A DNA stretch of 64,000 nucleotides. It comes from Rapana venosa (taxonomy: Eukaryota > Mollusca > Gastropoda > Neogastropoda > Muricidae). The stretch is taken from the NCBI GenBank assembly GCA_028751875.1, contig CM054162.1, forward strand, positions 8,320,616-8,384,615, in the 5' to 3' direction. The notes under the pieces are model-generated. The model saw nothing but the letters and a program-made list of their open reading frames with translations, was not told the DNA's origin and ran no database searches. Positions 43,132 through 54,192 of this stretch are shown here, piece after piece. Both the position numbers and the translations under genes were made by a program. Positions within the stretch are counted from its first letter, which is position 1. Each line of letters begins with the position of its first letter.

Positions 43132-43683
43132 TCAAAGGACAGTCAGTACATGCACCCCTTGTTCTGTTTCAGTTAGAGGTTTTTGCAGCACTTTGTCAGT
43201 GGTTATGCCACATTGTATTGCCACAGTTTTCTTGAGGCATGATTTCTGCTTTAATTGTTGTAGTTCAGAAGAAACTGTGCCCAAACAAGATTTCAGTGAC
43301 TGATTTTCTTTTACTTGATTTTTCAGTTTTGTGTCTGTATCAGAAATAATGTTCTTAACATCACTGACAAGAGAATGAAAGGCTTCAGTCTTATGGTCAA
43401 CATGGAGTTTGAGTTCAGTTTTGATAGAAACCTTAAAATCATCTAGTCTAGACTGCAGGTCAATTTCACGTTCAGAGTAACTCTTATGCATTAGTTCAAG
43501 CATGGTTTCAATACTCTGTAGCTTATCAGACAAAGTCTTGTGCATATGTTCTGAAGGGCACAGTGTTCCTCTACGGCGTTTTGCCAGCTTCACTGCTTTC
43601 GGGGTTGCTTTCAAGGTTTTCTTTGGAACTGTCTTGACACTGGCAGTGGGAGTAGGGCTTTCATTGCAGTTTGGAGCACACAC
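43132..43683 (-). pseudogene. LINE copy B ORF1, N-terminal coiled-coil part
   Basis: 183 codons uninterrupted: a basic, Pro/Thr/Lys-rich start (KTVPKKTLKATPKAVKLAKRR) and then a long coiled coil (KLQSIETMLELMHKSYSER ... QLKQKSCLKKTVAIQ). LINE ORF1 proteins commonly trimerise by such coiled coils and bind RNA. The frame is broken downstream at 43130. That it is an ORF1 follows from its place upstream of ORF2 in the same sense. Confidence 0.62.
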
Positions 43684-43764
43684 TTAGACATCTTCATTGT
43701 GTACATGTTCATTCTCACTTGATATTATTGGAGTTATTTTATTTCATTTCTTTTATACAACTTT

Positions 43765-43970
43765 AAAACACGAGATTTCTCTGCGTGAAATTCGGGCTGC
43801 TCTCCCCGGGGAGAGCGCGTCGCCACAAGAGCAGCGCCACCTTTTTTTTTCTTCTGCAACTGTATTTGTTTCCCTATCAGAGTGACTTTTTTCTAAGAAT
43901 TTTGTCAGGGACAACTCTCTTGTTGCCGTGTTTTTTTTTACGTGCGCTGAATAATTTTGTGTAACACACG

Positions 43971-44001
<31 letters not shown>

Positions 44002-44150
44002 TAGCGCCCAGACCACCACACATGATCTAATGGATGGGGGGGAAAAGTTTCGGGCCCAAACGGGATTCCAACCACCGCACACTTTCGACCCGGACTTTTC
44101 GCATTCTAGACAGGCGCGTGACCTCTAGACCACGGATCCACCATGAGGAC
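43765..44150 (-). mobile_element. SINE family B, full length
   Basis: In minus sense: tRNA-like head (44150-44040, 'ggtctagaggtcacgcgcc', 'gtttggaatcccg'), body ('ctgggcgctagtctttcgg', 'gataaaccgaggtcccg' type), and the core 'gctctccccggggagagc', 'tttcacgcagagaaatctcg'. It lies just beyond the 5' end of LINE copy B. Confidence 0.82.
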
Positions 44151-44298
44151 TAGATGCGGAAGAGGCATTGGAAACGTCAACCAGGTCATCTGACATACTG
44201 TCCTCATCATTCAACTGATTGGGTGCACAGAGAATGGAGGGGGGATAAGGAGAGGAAACACTTTCATCATCACACAAAGGAGCAGTTAACACAAGGAC

Positions 44299-44548
<250 letters not shown>

Positions 44549-44609
44549 GGACTATTAAACAAAAAGTATTATACACACACAAACACACATATCTCAAAAT
44601 GCACTCGTA

Positions 44610-44957
44610 TCAGCGCGCTCGTGCGCGCGCGCGCGCAGCACACACACACACACACACGCACACACACACACACGCACACAGACACACACAACACACATAC
44701 AAATGATACCTGTTTAAAACAGAGAACACACACACACATACACACGCACACACACACACACACGCGCGCGCGCGCCACACACACACACACACAACATACA
44801 CAAGTACGCACGCGTGCGCGCGCACGTCCGCCCACCCCCCTCCCCGCGCGCGTGCATGCGTGTGTGTGTTTTGTGTGTGTGTTTGTTGACTTTAATTTTA
44901 CGTCTGTTCACTTCTAGTGATATTAGACGAGTGTGTGTTTGTGTGTGTGTGTGTGTG

Positions 44958-45014
<57 letters not shown>

Positions 45015-45055
45015 GTGTGTGTGCGCGTGTGTGTGTGCGTGTGTGTGTGTGTTGA
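44610..45055. repeat. (CA)n, (CG)n and (GT)n compound tract
   Basis: CA and CG steps at 44617-44830, then a GT run at 44937-45050. 'acctgtttaaaacagag' at 44709 and its complement near 45058 ('ctctgttttaaacaggt') flank the tract as inverted repeats, so the whole can fold into a long CA/TG hairpin. Confidence 0.9.
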
Positions 45056-45209
45056 TCTCTGTTTTAAACAGGTCACATTTTCTATACAACGATGCATGTC
45101 GTGTTGTGTGTTTATCATTATTGGATCTACCACAGTGTCTCCTTTGACATTGTTTTTTGTTTTATTTTACTTACTGAGGCCTGATAAACTGATTTGGGAA
45201 ATCTGAACA

Positions 45210-45560
45210 TGTGTGTGTGTGTGTGTTGTTACTTGATGTGGTGTGGTGTGTGTTGTGTGTGTGTGTGTGTGTGTGTGTAACAACACCTAGATACTTGACT
45301 GTGGTGGATAGAGAAACTGTGGTATTGCCAAATTCTATTGAAGCTGTTGTGATAGAAGAGAGTTTGTGTTTGGTACTTACAATCATGGCTTCCGTTTTAT
45401 CTGCGTTGAACTGTAACTTGTTTTGTATCATCCGGTTTTAAATTTCTTGGAGGCAGTGTGACATATTAATCAAGAGAGATGGCAGATTTTCAGGAGTATC
45501 ATTGCCTTTAATCTGAGAGTCATCAGCGTAGAAATGATGGTTGATCTGGTGACGGTTTAT
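45210..45560 (-). mobile_element. LINE RT fragment with internal (TG)n
   Basis: Minus translation: HHFYADDSQIKGNDTPENLP, a gap, then NKLQFNADKTEAMIVSTKHK and VSLSTTVKYLGV. These are RT motif C (YADD) and the following D and E blocks of CR1/L2-type LINEs. A (TG)n tract at 45208-45278 ends it. Confidence 0.75.
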
Positions 45561-45581
45561 AGCTTATCATTAGTGTGTGTG

Positions 45582-45629
<48 letters not shown>

Positions 45630-45662
45630 CTGTCTTTGTCTTACTGTTTGCCTGCAAGCCTG

Positions 45663-45749
<87 letters not shown>
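45582..45749. repeat. (TG)n then (TC)n microsatellites
   Basis: TG run at 45586-45628 and TC run at 45668-45749. The sequence on to 46125 shows nothing recognisable. Confidence 0.95.
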
Positions 45750-45751
<2 letters not shown>

Positions 45752-46126
45752 AAACATAATCACTGTAACAATACCTTTATGTTAATGTTCATGATCATCA
45801 GCTTGTATTTGCACGATGTGAAGATAAAGATATCATAATTCTTATCACAAAAATATATAATTATATTCTTTTCGAAATGATGTCTTCATATTCACGCTGT
45901 TCTGGACCTCAGTAGGGTAAAGAGCAGATATGATCACTGTGACAGAAGTGATCATCTTAGCTAATGGACAATGCTGAGGAACAGAAGACAATCAGTGCAT
46001 TTGGTCTAAATTTTATAATTTATATTTCTGCTTTGTTGGAGACAAGTTTGGCCTAGAAGAACCGCCACTGTAATGCACTGAACACCACACAAAAATAATC
46101 TGTGGTGTGGTTTGTTTATATCACAA

Positions 46127-46132
46127 TGTTGG

Positions 46133-46199
<67 letters not shown>

Positions 46200-46262
46200 G
46201 GTGAGGGTGGTGGTGGTGATTGTGATGATGATGTGATGTTGATGATGACGATGATGATAATA

Positions 46263-46298
<36 letters not shown>

Positions 46299-46372
46299 GT
46301 GACGACGACGATGATGATGACAAACGACGACGACGACGACGACGATGATGATGAAAATGATGATGACCAAGT
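46127..46372. repeat. (GAT)n/(GGT)n/(GAC)n trinucleotide tract
   Basis: Almost 250 bp of gat units with ggt and gac variants. Poly-Asp, poly-Met and poly-His frames on both strands are artefacts. Confidence 0.96.
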
Positions 46373-46499
46373 GTGAACATTTTGATTACTATTGGTAATG
46401 GGGTTTTGGGGTTTGTTTGTTTTTTGCTGCCTCATCTTCTGTGACGTTCCCCGTCCTACTGTTCCCACCCCGCTCATTCCAATCTCCCCACCACAGCCA

Positions 46500-47275
46500 C
46501 ACCCAGATTTGCTATGTCTCATCTTCACAGTCGGAGGTCCACAGGGAGCCCGTCACTATCAGGCCGCCATGGGGCCACCAGCCAGAGGGGCCCTGCACTG
46601 CTGCTGGGTCACTTTGGTGGTGTTCAGTGGTGCCTGTTCTGAGCTAACATACGCAAGACACCACCTACTAAGCCCCTACTAACGACAGAATTAGCTCAGT
46701 TGCGGATCCAGACTGAGTGAGTTGCCCACCCGAGGTGGCAACCACCACAACGTTCCTCCAACGACTGTCCCCCGCGAACCTCCAACTCCAAGGGCTTTGA
46801 CACAAACTCACCACAGGCACAGAATTGTATAGGCACACCGAATCTGAAATCACCATGAGACCAGAGCAACTGGGACCACTGAATCAGAGGCAATTTTTTA
46901 ATTGCATTATGATCAATAACAATGAGGATGACATAATGCTGCTGCTGTGGAAGTGCATATGCTTTGAGACTACTTGACAGGGTTGTACTCTACGCTTTCT
47001 ATCATGATATATCCCGGCGTCAACAGGGCCTGAGAGATACAGACACCTGCAGTGTTGGTCAGATAATTTGAGCAACACTCTCAAACTCACATCTGTTAAG
47101 TGGATGAAGCTCGACTGTGCGGTCCCAGTCTTCCCACTGAGCCCACAGCACACTCACTCTGGGTAGGAGCCGGCCGGAGTCCGAAAAATCCCTATGACTC
47201 TAATGGGAATCGAACCCGCGACCTTCCAGTCCGTAACCCAGGGCGCTAACCACTGCGCCATGGCGGCTGGTTTGG
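46500..47275 (-). mobile_element. tRNA-headed element (SINE family C)
   Basis: In minus sense the head has A box tggcgcagtgg (47260-47250) and B box ggttcgattcc (47216-47206), both perfect matches with normal spacing. The body continues at least to about 46900 and possibly to 46500. No second copy is seen in the window, so the 3' end is uncertain. It could also be a tRNA pseudogene joined to unrelated sequence. Confidence 0.6.
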
Positions 47276-47279
47276 TTTG

Positions 47280-48060
47280 GTTATTATTGCTGAATATTGT
47301 CAATGTTACACACTCTCCAAACAAGACCTACATCAAAGCTTGATTTTCACACTGAGGCAGTCTTTGCACCAGACACAGGGCACAAGTGAGTGAATACTAT
47401 CTGGAAATTATCTGATGAAATGACTATAAGAAACTAAACAACTAAAACGAACAAATTCCATACAAAACAAAGAAACGAAAAGATCCCCACCCTCATAAAA
47501 AACAACCAAATAATGTTTTAAAAAGTAAGACAAAAGACAAAACATACAATTAAACAAACACAAATCAATTTTTTTTTAATGAAGGGAAAAAAACTAAAAC
47601 AAAGTGTTTTTTTGTGGTCAGTGATGACCAAACACACAGGGCACACTACATCTACTGGATAGAGCCGCGGATCCACAAAAAGCCAAATATTTTTTATTAT
47701 TTTATTCAAATCCAAAAACAGACCGGTAACCCAGACGTAACCATAACAATGGCGTGGCTTGCGTCGGTATCTATCTAACAAGTGAGCTTTAATTAAAACA
47801 AACCTACACAAAAGCTACAATATACAACAACATGAATATATGCACAAAAAGGCACAAGTAATATCTGCAACTGCTATCAGATTGCTAATAAAAACAACAA
47901 GTACAAAAAAAATTTTCCAACAGAATCAATGAAAAAAACACCACTACCCCTAAAGAACAACATATAAAGTAAAAAGTAACAAAAGTCAAAGACCATGAAA
48001 CGATGCACTATTATCGAGAGGTGAATTCCCGAATCAAATGTTATTTTTTTATTTATTTTA
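47280..48060. other. stretch with no recognised feature
   Basis: AT-rich. The 97- and 95-codon frames here show no domain. Confidence 0.5.
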
Positions 48061-48064
48061 TTAT

Positions 48065-48460
48065 ACACTTTAACACAGCTCAGATTCTCTGCGTGAAATT
48101 GCATAGCACGCCACCCGAGAAGCGAGTCCAAAAAGACTTTTACTTTTTTTTTCCAATCCGTCAAAACCTGACGTAAACTGATTGCCCTATCAGGTGGCTT
48201 TTTTCACAATAACTATTTTGAAAAGAACAAACTACAATGATTGCCGATGGATCTTTAACAAGTGGAATAAAGAATATAAGTCAACTTTCACGGAATCGTT
48301 TATGCATCATCCGAAAGCTAGTAACAGCCAATACATAAAATTCATATGGATGGTGAGAAAAATTACGGGTCCAAACGGGTTGAACCACGCTCATTCAAAA
48401 CCACGGACCAATTTGCATTGACAGCGCGCGCTTACTCTGACGCAACCGATCCACAAGGAT
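48065..48460 (-). mobile_element. SINE family B, diverged
   Basis: 'attctctgcgtgaaattgc', 'caggtggcttttttcac', 'catcatccgaaagctagt', 'gggtccaaacggg' match the copy at 43765-44150 in order, with many changes. Confidence 0.65.
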
Positions 48461-48489
48461 TCCTTCGGATGTTATTCCAGGAGTTGACA

Positions 48490-48735
48490 ATCAGTCCGCT
48501 CTCCCCAAAATTCCTTCGAGAGACTATAAAGAGGCCCGCGAAGGCACGAGAACACTTGCGCACACGTTAAATCCTGTTCCGCTTTTCGTAAGAGTAGGCC
48601 ATTGTGTGCCGGTGGGAACAGATGACAGAATTCACAAAACCGCATACACACGGGGACTGGATGTAAAAAAGCACATAAGTGCTTATTCCATTATTCTTGA
48701 TATAAAAAAATAAAATAAATAAATAAAAAAAATAT
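48490..48735 (+). mobile_element. SINE family A, 5'-truncated
   Basis: 'cagtccgctctccccaaaa', 'gtaagagtaggccattgtg', 'ggggactggatgtaaaaaa', hairpin 'aagcacataagtgctt'. Its tail stops 10-20 bp short of the stop codon of the transporter exon, so it would be antisense in that gene's 3' UTR. Confidence 0.87.
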
Positions 48736-48742
48736 TACGCCT

Positions 48743-48908
48743 CTAATCCTTTTCCATGGAGGAAGGATCGTCATACCAGCTCTCCAGGTCCCGGATGTTC
48801 TGTGAGAGTTCTCTCCCCCGCGATTCCGGAAGTGCCAGCAGCAAGAGCATGGCCAAAAAACTGCACGTGCCAAAAATGGCACATGGAGCCCACACAGGTA
48901 ACGTCCAC
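48743..48908 (-). CDS. terminal exon of an SLC22-like organic ion transporter
   Basis: The acceptor ttcttgtttaag|GTGGACG precedes 48908 with a T-rich tract; one base completes a codon, then 54 codons and TAG at 48745-48743. The peptide has WTLPVWAPCAIFGTCSFLA, a hydrophobic helix (AMLLLLALP), then PESRGRELSQNIRDLESW and an acidic tail. The order (last helix, PET/PES-G-R/K, 'L..TI.DLE.W') is the C-terminus of SLC22 family members (12-helix MFS plasma-membrane carriers of organic cations or anions). No upstream exons are seen in the 15 kb before the window ends, so either the intron is very long or this is a stray exon. Substrate cannot be told. Confidence 0.65.
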
Positions 48909-48947
48909 CTTAAACAAGAATACAAAACACTTGCATAAATATACATT

Positions 48948-49515
48948 GATTGCACTGTATAAGATACATAGATTGCACTGTATAAGATACATAGATTGCA
49001 TTGTATAAGATACATAGGTTGCATTGTATAAGATACATAGATTGCATTGTATAAGATACATAGATTGCATTGTATAAGATACATAGATTGCACTGTATAA
49101 GATACATAGGTTGCATTGTATAAGATACATAGATTGCACTGTATAAGATACATAGGTTGCACTGTATAAGATACATAGACTGTATTGTATAAGATACATA
49201 GATTGCACTGTATAAAATACATAGATTGCATTGTATAAGATACATAGGTTGCATTGTATAAGATACACAGATTGTATTGTATAAGATACATAGATTGCAT
49301 TGTATAAGATACATAGATTGCACTGTATAAGATACATAGACTGCATTGTATAAGATATATAGATTGCATTGTATAAGATACATAGATTGCACTGTATAAG
49401 ATACATAGACTGTATTGTATAAGATACATAGATTGCATTGTATAAGATACATAAATTGCATTGTATAAGATACATAAATTGCATTGTATAAGATAATAGA
49501 TTGCACTGTATAGTA
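48948..49515. repeat. 23 bp tandem satellite
   Basis: About 24 copies of a 23 bp unit (aagatacatagattgcattg + tat), with g/a and c/t variants. Because 23 is not a multiple of 3 and the minus unit has no stop in any frame, all three minus frames are open, giving false 200-250-codon frames. It sits in the intron next to the transporter exon. Confidence 0.96.
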
Positions 49516-49689
49516 CTATTCAATCAACAGATTTCTCTAGATGCAATTTGTGCTTTCATGAAGATGCTTGTTGCACAAGTGCAGGCCCCGCTATAAAATA
49601 AAGATCCTGATTCGTAGTATCATTGTTTTCAAATGAGAAGTGAGATCCTTTTATACATAGATTCGCATGAGAAGATCTTTTGTTGCCGA

Positions 49690-51110
49690 TGGATCTTTTG
49701 CTTGTTGAATGTAAGTGTTGCACACGGTACATCGTGCTTGCATAATTGTTCATTGAAAGACTAGCACCTAGATCATCACTCAAAGTCAGATTGCATGGTG
49801 AGAGAGATTCAGCATAGGGGATAAATACATGGCCTAAATTCAGTTGCTATTAAGATCAGGTTGTTAGCTTAAGCTACCAATTGCATTGTTCAAGTACAGT
49901 GTTCACTGTATAAAGTAAACCATGTAAACCAGATACTACTCTCCATGTGAGAGAGCAAACTGCATGTACCAAAACCAAGTGCAGAAAGAGGGATTGGGCT
50001 CACTTGTGTGATATTGCATTAAGACATGTTGCATAGTTAGATGCATATGCATGTTGGGAAAGGAGGTTGCCTACTAGTATGCAAGTTGGTACACGGCAGT
50101 GATACACATGCGGAGGAAACCTAATATGTTAAACGGATTGTAGAAAGCGGTAATTCACAGACTAGCATGTGGAGGCTACAGGACAAGTTGCATGCAAAAT
50201 AGATAACCTGGCATCACTGCATCTGTTAATCACCAGTGTCCTTGATACATTTTGCCACTGGAGACCTAGGGTGGTGTCTTGGACGAGAGATTGGTCGCAC
50301 AAGCGCGCAACTCTTCTTCACTTAAAACAAAGTCATGCGCAATCATCATTTCTTATCATCATCGAAAGTTCTTGTGCGACTAGGCAATCGCGGAAGCATC
50401 TTTGTTGCGTGGGTATTACTGGCTGTGCTGTTATGTTGCAACTCACACGGGGCTCGGTATTATCGTCCTACTCTGAAAAGACAAGCATCCGGACCACCAC
50501 TCAAAGTCTAGTCGATGTTGGAGCGAGTTCAGGCATAAGCAGGGATCAAACTGGCAATTCTTGCTTTAAGGCAGGTGTGTTAGCTCTAAGCTACCAATCC
50601 ATTTGTCAGGTCAGGGTGTTTCTCCTGCTACTGGTAACCATGTAAATCAGTACTACCTGTCCCATGTGAGGGAGCCAACCCCGACCAAAAATCCAGTCAG
50701 GAGAGGGATGGGCTCCACTTGGCTGTACTTGCCTTAAGACTGTCTAGTTGCATGCCACTATGGCAGTTGGGAAAGGAGGGCTTGCCTACCTCAGGTATGC
50801 AAAGTCTGGACACCGGCGGACACTGCGGAGGAAACCTAAATGGTTCAATGGAGAGAAAGGCGGTTACAGCACTGCGCTGTGGAGCGCACAGGGCAAGTTG
50901 AGGCACGAAAGATAACTTGGCCATCCACTGCATCCGGTTCCATCACCAGTCGTCTTGAGTCATTCTTGCCACTGGACATAGGTGGTCTCGGACGAGAGAG
51001 TGAGGTCGACGTCGCGCAACTCTTCTTCACTTAAAACAAAGTCATGCGCAACTCATCATTCATCCATTATCCATCATCAAAAGCCTGTGGCGACAGGCAA
51101 GGCGGCGAAG
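49690..51110. repeat. tandem duplication of about 710 bp
   Basis: The stretch 49690-50400 recurs, diverged, at 50400-51110: for example 'gcgcaactcttcttcactt' at 50307 and 51015, and 'cactcaaagtc' at 49779 and 50499. Each copy includes a minus-sense SINE B-like part (near 49750-49910 and 50430-50600). The first copy is more divergent and rich in 'ttgcat'. The frames here are not genes. Confidence 0.8.
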
Positions 51111-51129
51111 CGACAGGTGTGGGTACACT

Positions 51130-53375
51130 GGCAGTCGTAGTTGCAACCCTGCACACAGGCGGCTCAGGCTATTAGGGTCGCTACCTACTGAATGGAGCAG
51201 AGGTAGGTTTCGGCAGCCGTCTGAGCGACTGAGCAGCCCTCTTCAGGAATGCACTGCTCACCTCCTTAGCATGAGGAAGGGGCTAGAAAAGGTGCCCTAA
51301 ACATTGCCTGCCCCACATCACCCTGGCTAGCTTACCTCGGCTGGCGAAAACCCTGCTCATGCGGTCGATTCATAGTGGAAAATCAAGAAAAAAGAATAGG
51401 ATACAGTGTCTGAACCTTGCTAGTTGGAATGTGCGAACACTTCTCGACAGGAACGAGAGCACAAGACCCCAGAGACGAACCGCACTTATCGCAAGCGAAC
51501 TCGCCAGATACAACATCGACATTGCTGCCCTTAGTGAGACCAGGCTAGCAGGCGAGGGCGAACTATGCGAACGAGGCACAGGCTACACCTTCTTTTGGAG
51601 TGGACGTGGGCCTGAAGAGAGACGTGAGGCTGGAGTTGGCTTTGCAGTAAGAACAACGCTTGTTGGCAAGCTGGCTGGACCCCCAAAAGGAATAAATGAT
51701 AGACTTATGACGATGAGACTCCCCTTATCTCATGGGAAGAATTTTGCTACCCTTGTCAGTGCTTATGCTCCCACCATGACAAATCCAGAGGACATCAAGG
51801 ACAAGTTTTATGAAGACTTGAATGCTGTTATTGCCTCTGTCCCCAACGCAGACAAGCTCATCATCCTTGGTGACTTCAATGCGAGAGTAGGCTGTGACAG
51901 TACCGCGTGGGAAGGTGTGATTGGAAAGCATGAGTTGGCAACTGCAACAGCAACGGCCTACTGCTCCTCCAGACATGCGTGGAGCATGACCTACTGATCA
52001 CAAACACGACTTTCAACCTCCCTACACGTAACAGGACATCATGGATCATCCCGCTCTAGGCACTGGCATCTTATTGACTATGTCATCACCAGGAAGAGGG
52101 ACAGCAGAATGTTCGTGTCACAAAGGCCATGTGTGGAGCAGAATGTGGACAGACACGTCTCATCGTCTCTAAGCTCAGGTTGTCGTGTCCAGCCCAGGAG
52201 ACGGCCACAAAGCGTGAAAGCACCTAAACGCCTGAGGTCAACAAGATGAAGAACGGACACAGTCAAGCAGTCTCTTGCTGCCGCCCTTGGAGGAACGCCT
52301 AGACCCCATTGTGCTGGATAGCAAAACGTGGAATCAGCAGGGGAACACTCCGTGAGATCGTGTATAAGACAGCTATGGAGTGCCTCGGCCCTACTTCCAG
52401 GCACATCAGGGATCTGGTTTGATGAGAACTGTGAAGAGATCACACAGTTATTGAAGACAAGCGCTGTGCCTATAAAGCCCACATTGATGACCCAACATCA
52501 ACAGCAAAGAAAGATGCACTGAGGAACAAGCGTGCACCATCCAGCTTAAAGCTGCGTCAGATGCAGACTCCTAGATCAGCAATAAAGCAGATGAGATCTA
52601 AGGATATGCTGTCAGGAATGACATGAAGAACTTCTTGATGGACTCAAAGAGATCTATGGTCCCACACATCAAGATCATCACCACCTCTCCTCAGTGCAGA
52701 ATGGGTACTCTCATCACTGACAAAGACAAGATCCTTGGAGATGGGCTGAACATTTTGACAATGTTCTAAACCGTCTTCCACCATCAATGATGAAGCTATT
52801 AACCGCCTCCCACAAGTTCCAGTCAACGAGACGATGAGTGCCATACCAACCTTTGAGGAGATCCAGAAAGCATTCGCCTGCTGTCCAGTGGTAAAGCACA
52901 CGCGCAGATCAATCCCAGCTGAGATCTACAAAGGGTGGTGGCAGAGCACTGACTGAAAACTTCATGAGCTCTTCCAATCGTATGGCAGCATGAGATCACT
53001 TCCGCAAGACTTCAAAAATGCCTCCTCATACATCTATACAAGACAAGGAAACCGCCAGGCCTGTGACAACCACCGAGGAATATCCCTGCTGTCATCGCAG
53101 GCAAGGTCCTGGCCAGAGTACTGCTGAACCCGGCTCATAGTCCACCTTGAGCAAGACCTTCTTCAGAGAGTCAATGTGGCTTCCGGAAAGATCGCGGGAC
53201 TATCGACATGGTGTTTGCTGCCAGGCAGCTCCAAGAAAGTGTCAGGACCAAAACACTGACCTCTACTCCACCTTTGTTGATCTGACCAAGGCCTTGATAC
53301 TGTTAGCAGAGAGGGTCTATGGAGACTCATGGCGAAGTACGTCTGCCCAAGAAAATTCATCGCCATCGTACGTCA
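51130..53375 (+). mobile_element. decayed LINE, endonuclease plus RT remains
   Basis: A possible 5' UTR (51180-51370) leads into the endonuclease and then a heavily shifted RT. Recognisable RT pieces: AEHFDNVLNRLP, FEEIQKAF, the QCGFRKDRGT-type block and STFVDLTKA (motif A). The element stops around 53375, where satellite begins. It belongs to the LINE group whose C-terminal end appears at 25040-25760. Confidence 0.8.
51359..51997 (+). pseudogene. LINE endonuclease domain
   Basis: 212 codons, with [69 protein letters not shown]. These are APE-type endonuclease motifs. The frame breaks after 'IGKHELA'; the SDH block is lost. The start was taken at ATG 51359, but the element's true start is unclear. 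Confidence 0.83.
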
Positions 53376-53707
53376 GTTTCATGATGATAATTATAGACAT
53401 CAAATCCACACAGATAAAACAGAGGCAGCTAAAATATAGACATCAAATCCACACAGGTGAAATAGAGGCAGCTAAAATATAGACATAAAATCCACACAGA
53501 TAAAACAGAGGCAGCTAAAATATAGACATCACATCCACACAGATAAAGTGGGACTGCTAGAACACAGTTAAATGAAAGAGGTCAAAGCCACACACATTTC
53601 TGTTATTGTTGCTCATTATCTGGAGCTCCAAGGTTTGTAATGGGGAGATTTTGCTGAAGTGACTTTTTAACAAGGCATGGACAAAGGGGAGTGAACACAT
53701 CTCTGAA

Positions 53708-53910
53708 GGTGGACATCAGCAACTGTCATGGTCAGTACACGGTCACCTAAGCAAAATCTGGCCATTGGTCAACCTCCAAGCTCCAGGTAAGAAAACAAAC
53801 ACATCAGTGAGATCAGAATGTGGTTACTTCAATGATAGGGAAATGGTCGTGTATGCAGAATCTCTCCTTAGGTGAGCCTGCAGCTCTAGCCTAGGAAAAC
53901 AAAAACAAGA
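53708..53910 (+). repeat. dispersed repeat R1, two tandem copies
   Basis: Two blocks, 53708-53805 and 53806-53910, with 'aatgtggttacttc', 'ggaaatggtcgtgtatgc', 'gtgagcctgcagctctagc'. Same order as at 5863 and 10826. Confidence 0.55.
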
Positions 53911-53954
53911 GAAGGCCAAATAGTCTGAAATATAATCTGTAAAAGATAGATCGC

Positions 53955-54192
53955 TAGCCCACATATCCTTCAGCTGAGACTCTAAACCGAGGTCCCGTGT
54001 TCGAACGCACGCAAAACATCTTGCGCACACGTTAAAATCCGTTCTGCATTTTGGAAGAGTAGACCATTGTGTGCCAGTGAGAATGGATGCCACATTTTTC
54101 AAAAGTGCATACACACAGGGACTGCATGAAAAAAGCACATGAGTGCTTATTCCATTATCCTCGAAATAAAATAATAAAATAAAAAAGAATAA
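53955..54192 (+). mobile_element. SINE family A, 5'-truncated
   Basis: 'gactctaaaccgaggtccc', 'gaagagtagaccattgtg', hairpin 'aagcacatgagtgctt', 'attatcctcgaaataaaa'. Confidence 0.87.

Larger units (their letters stand above)
38650..43690 (-). mobile_element. CR1/Jockey-like LINE, copy B, with ORF1 and ORF2 remains
   Basis: The longest copy of this family: ORF1 (43683 to about 41600), then about 600 bp between the ORFs, then ORF2 (41001 to about 38700) in the minus sense. ORF2 has an endonuclease start (FGIKVGYLNIFYLLSKVSDI), HSETLIDHVYVSN, NPSNYRPISILFSLSKPLEKH, motif A FVDFAKAFDTIDHDLLIKKL and a C-terminus SYSGSKLWNNIPDYLKQ. Motif B is damaged ('GAPGISS' type) and stops are frequent. An S2 SINE lies in the RT at 39838-40113. 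Confidence 0.8.

Noticed and set aside
46417..46682. plus-strand frames of 76-96 codons as an exon
   Set aside because: No domain; the sequence is adjacent to a tRNA-headed element and is probably part of it.
47200..47275. functional tRNA gene (minus)
   Set aside because: A and B boxes are perfect but I could not form a complete acceptor stem or find a T-run terminator directly after; a SINE head is more likely.
48743..49523. 231- and 250-codon minus frames
   Set aside because: Translation of the 23 bp satellite in different frames; only the last 54 codons (transporter exon) are supported.
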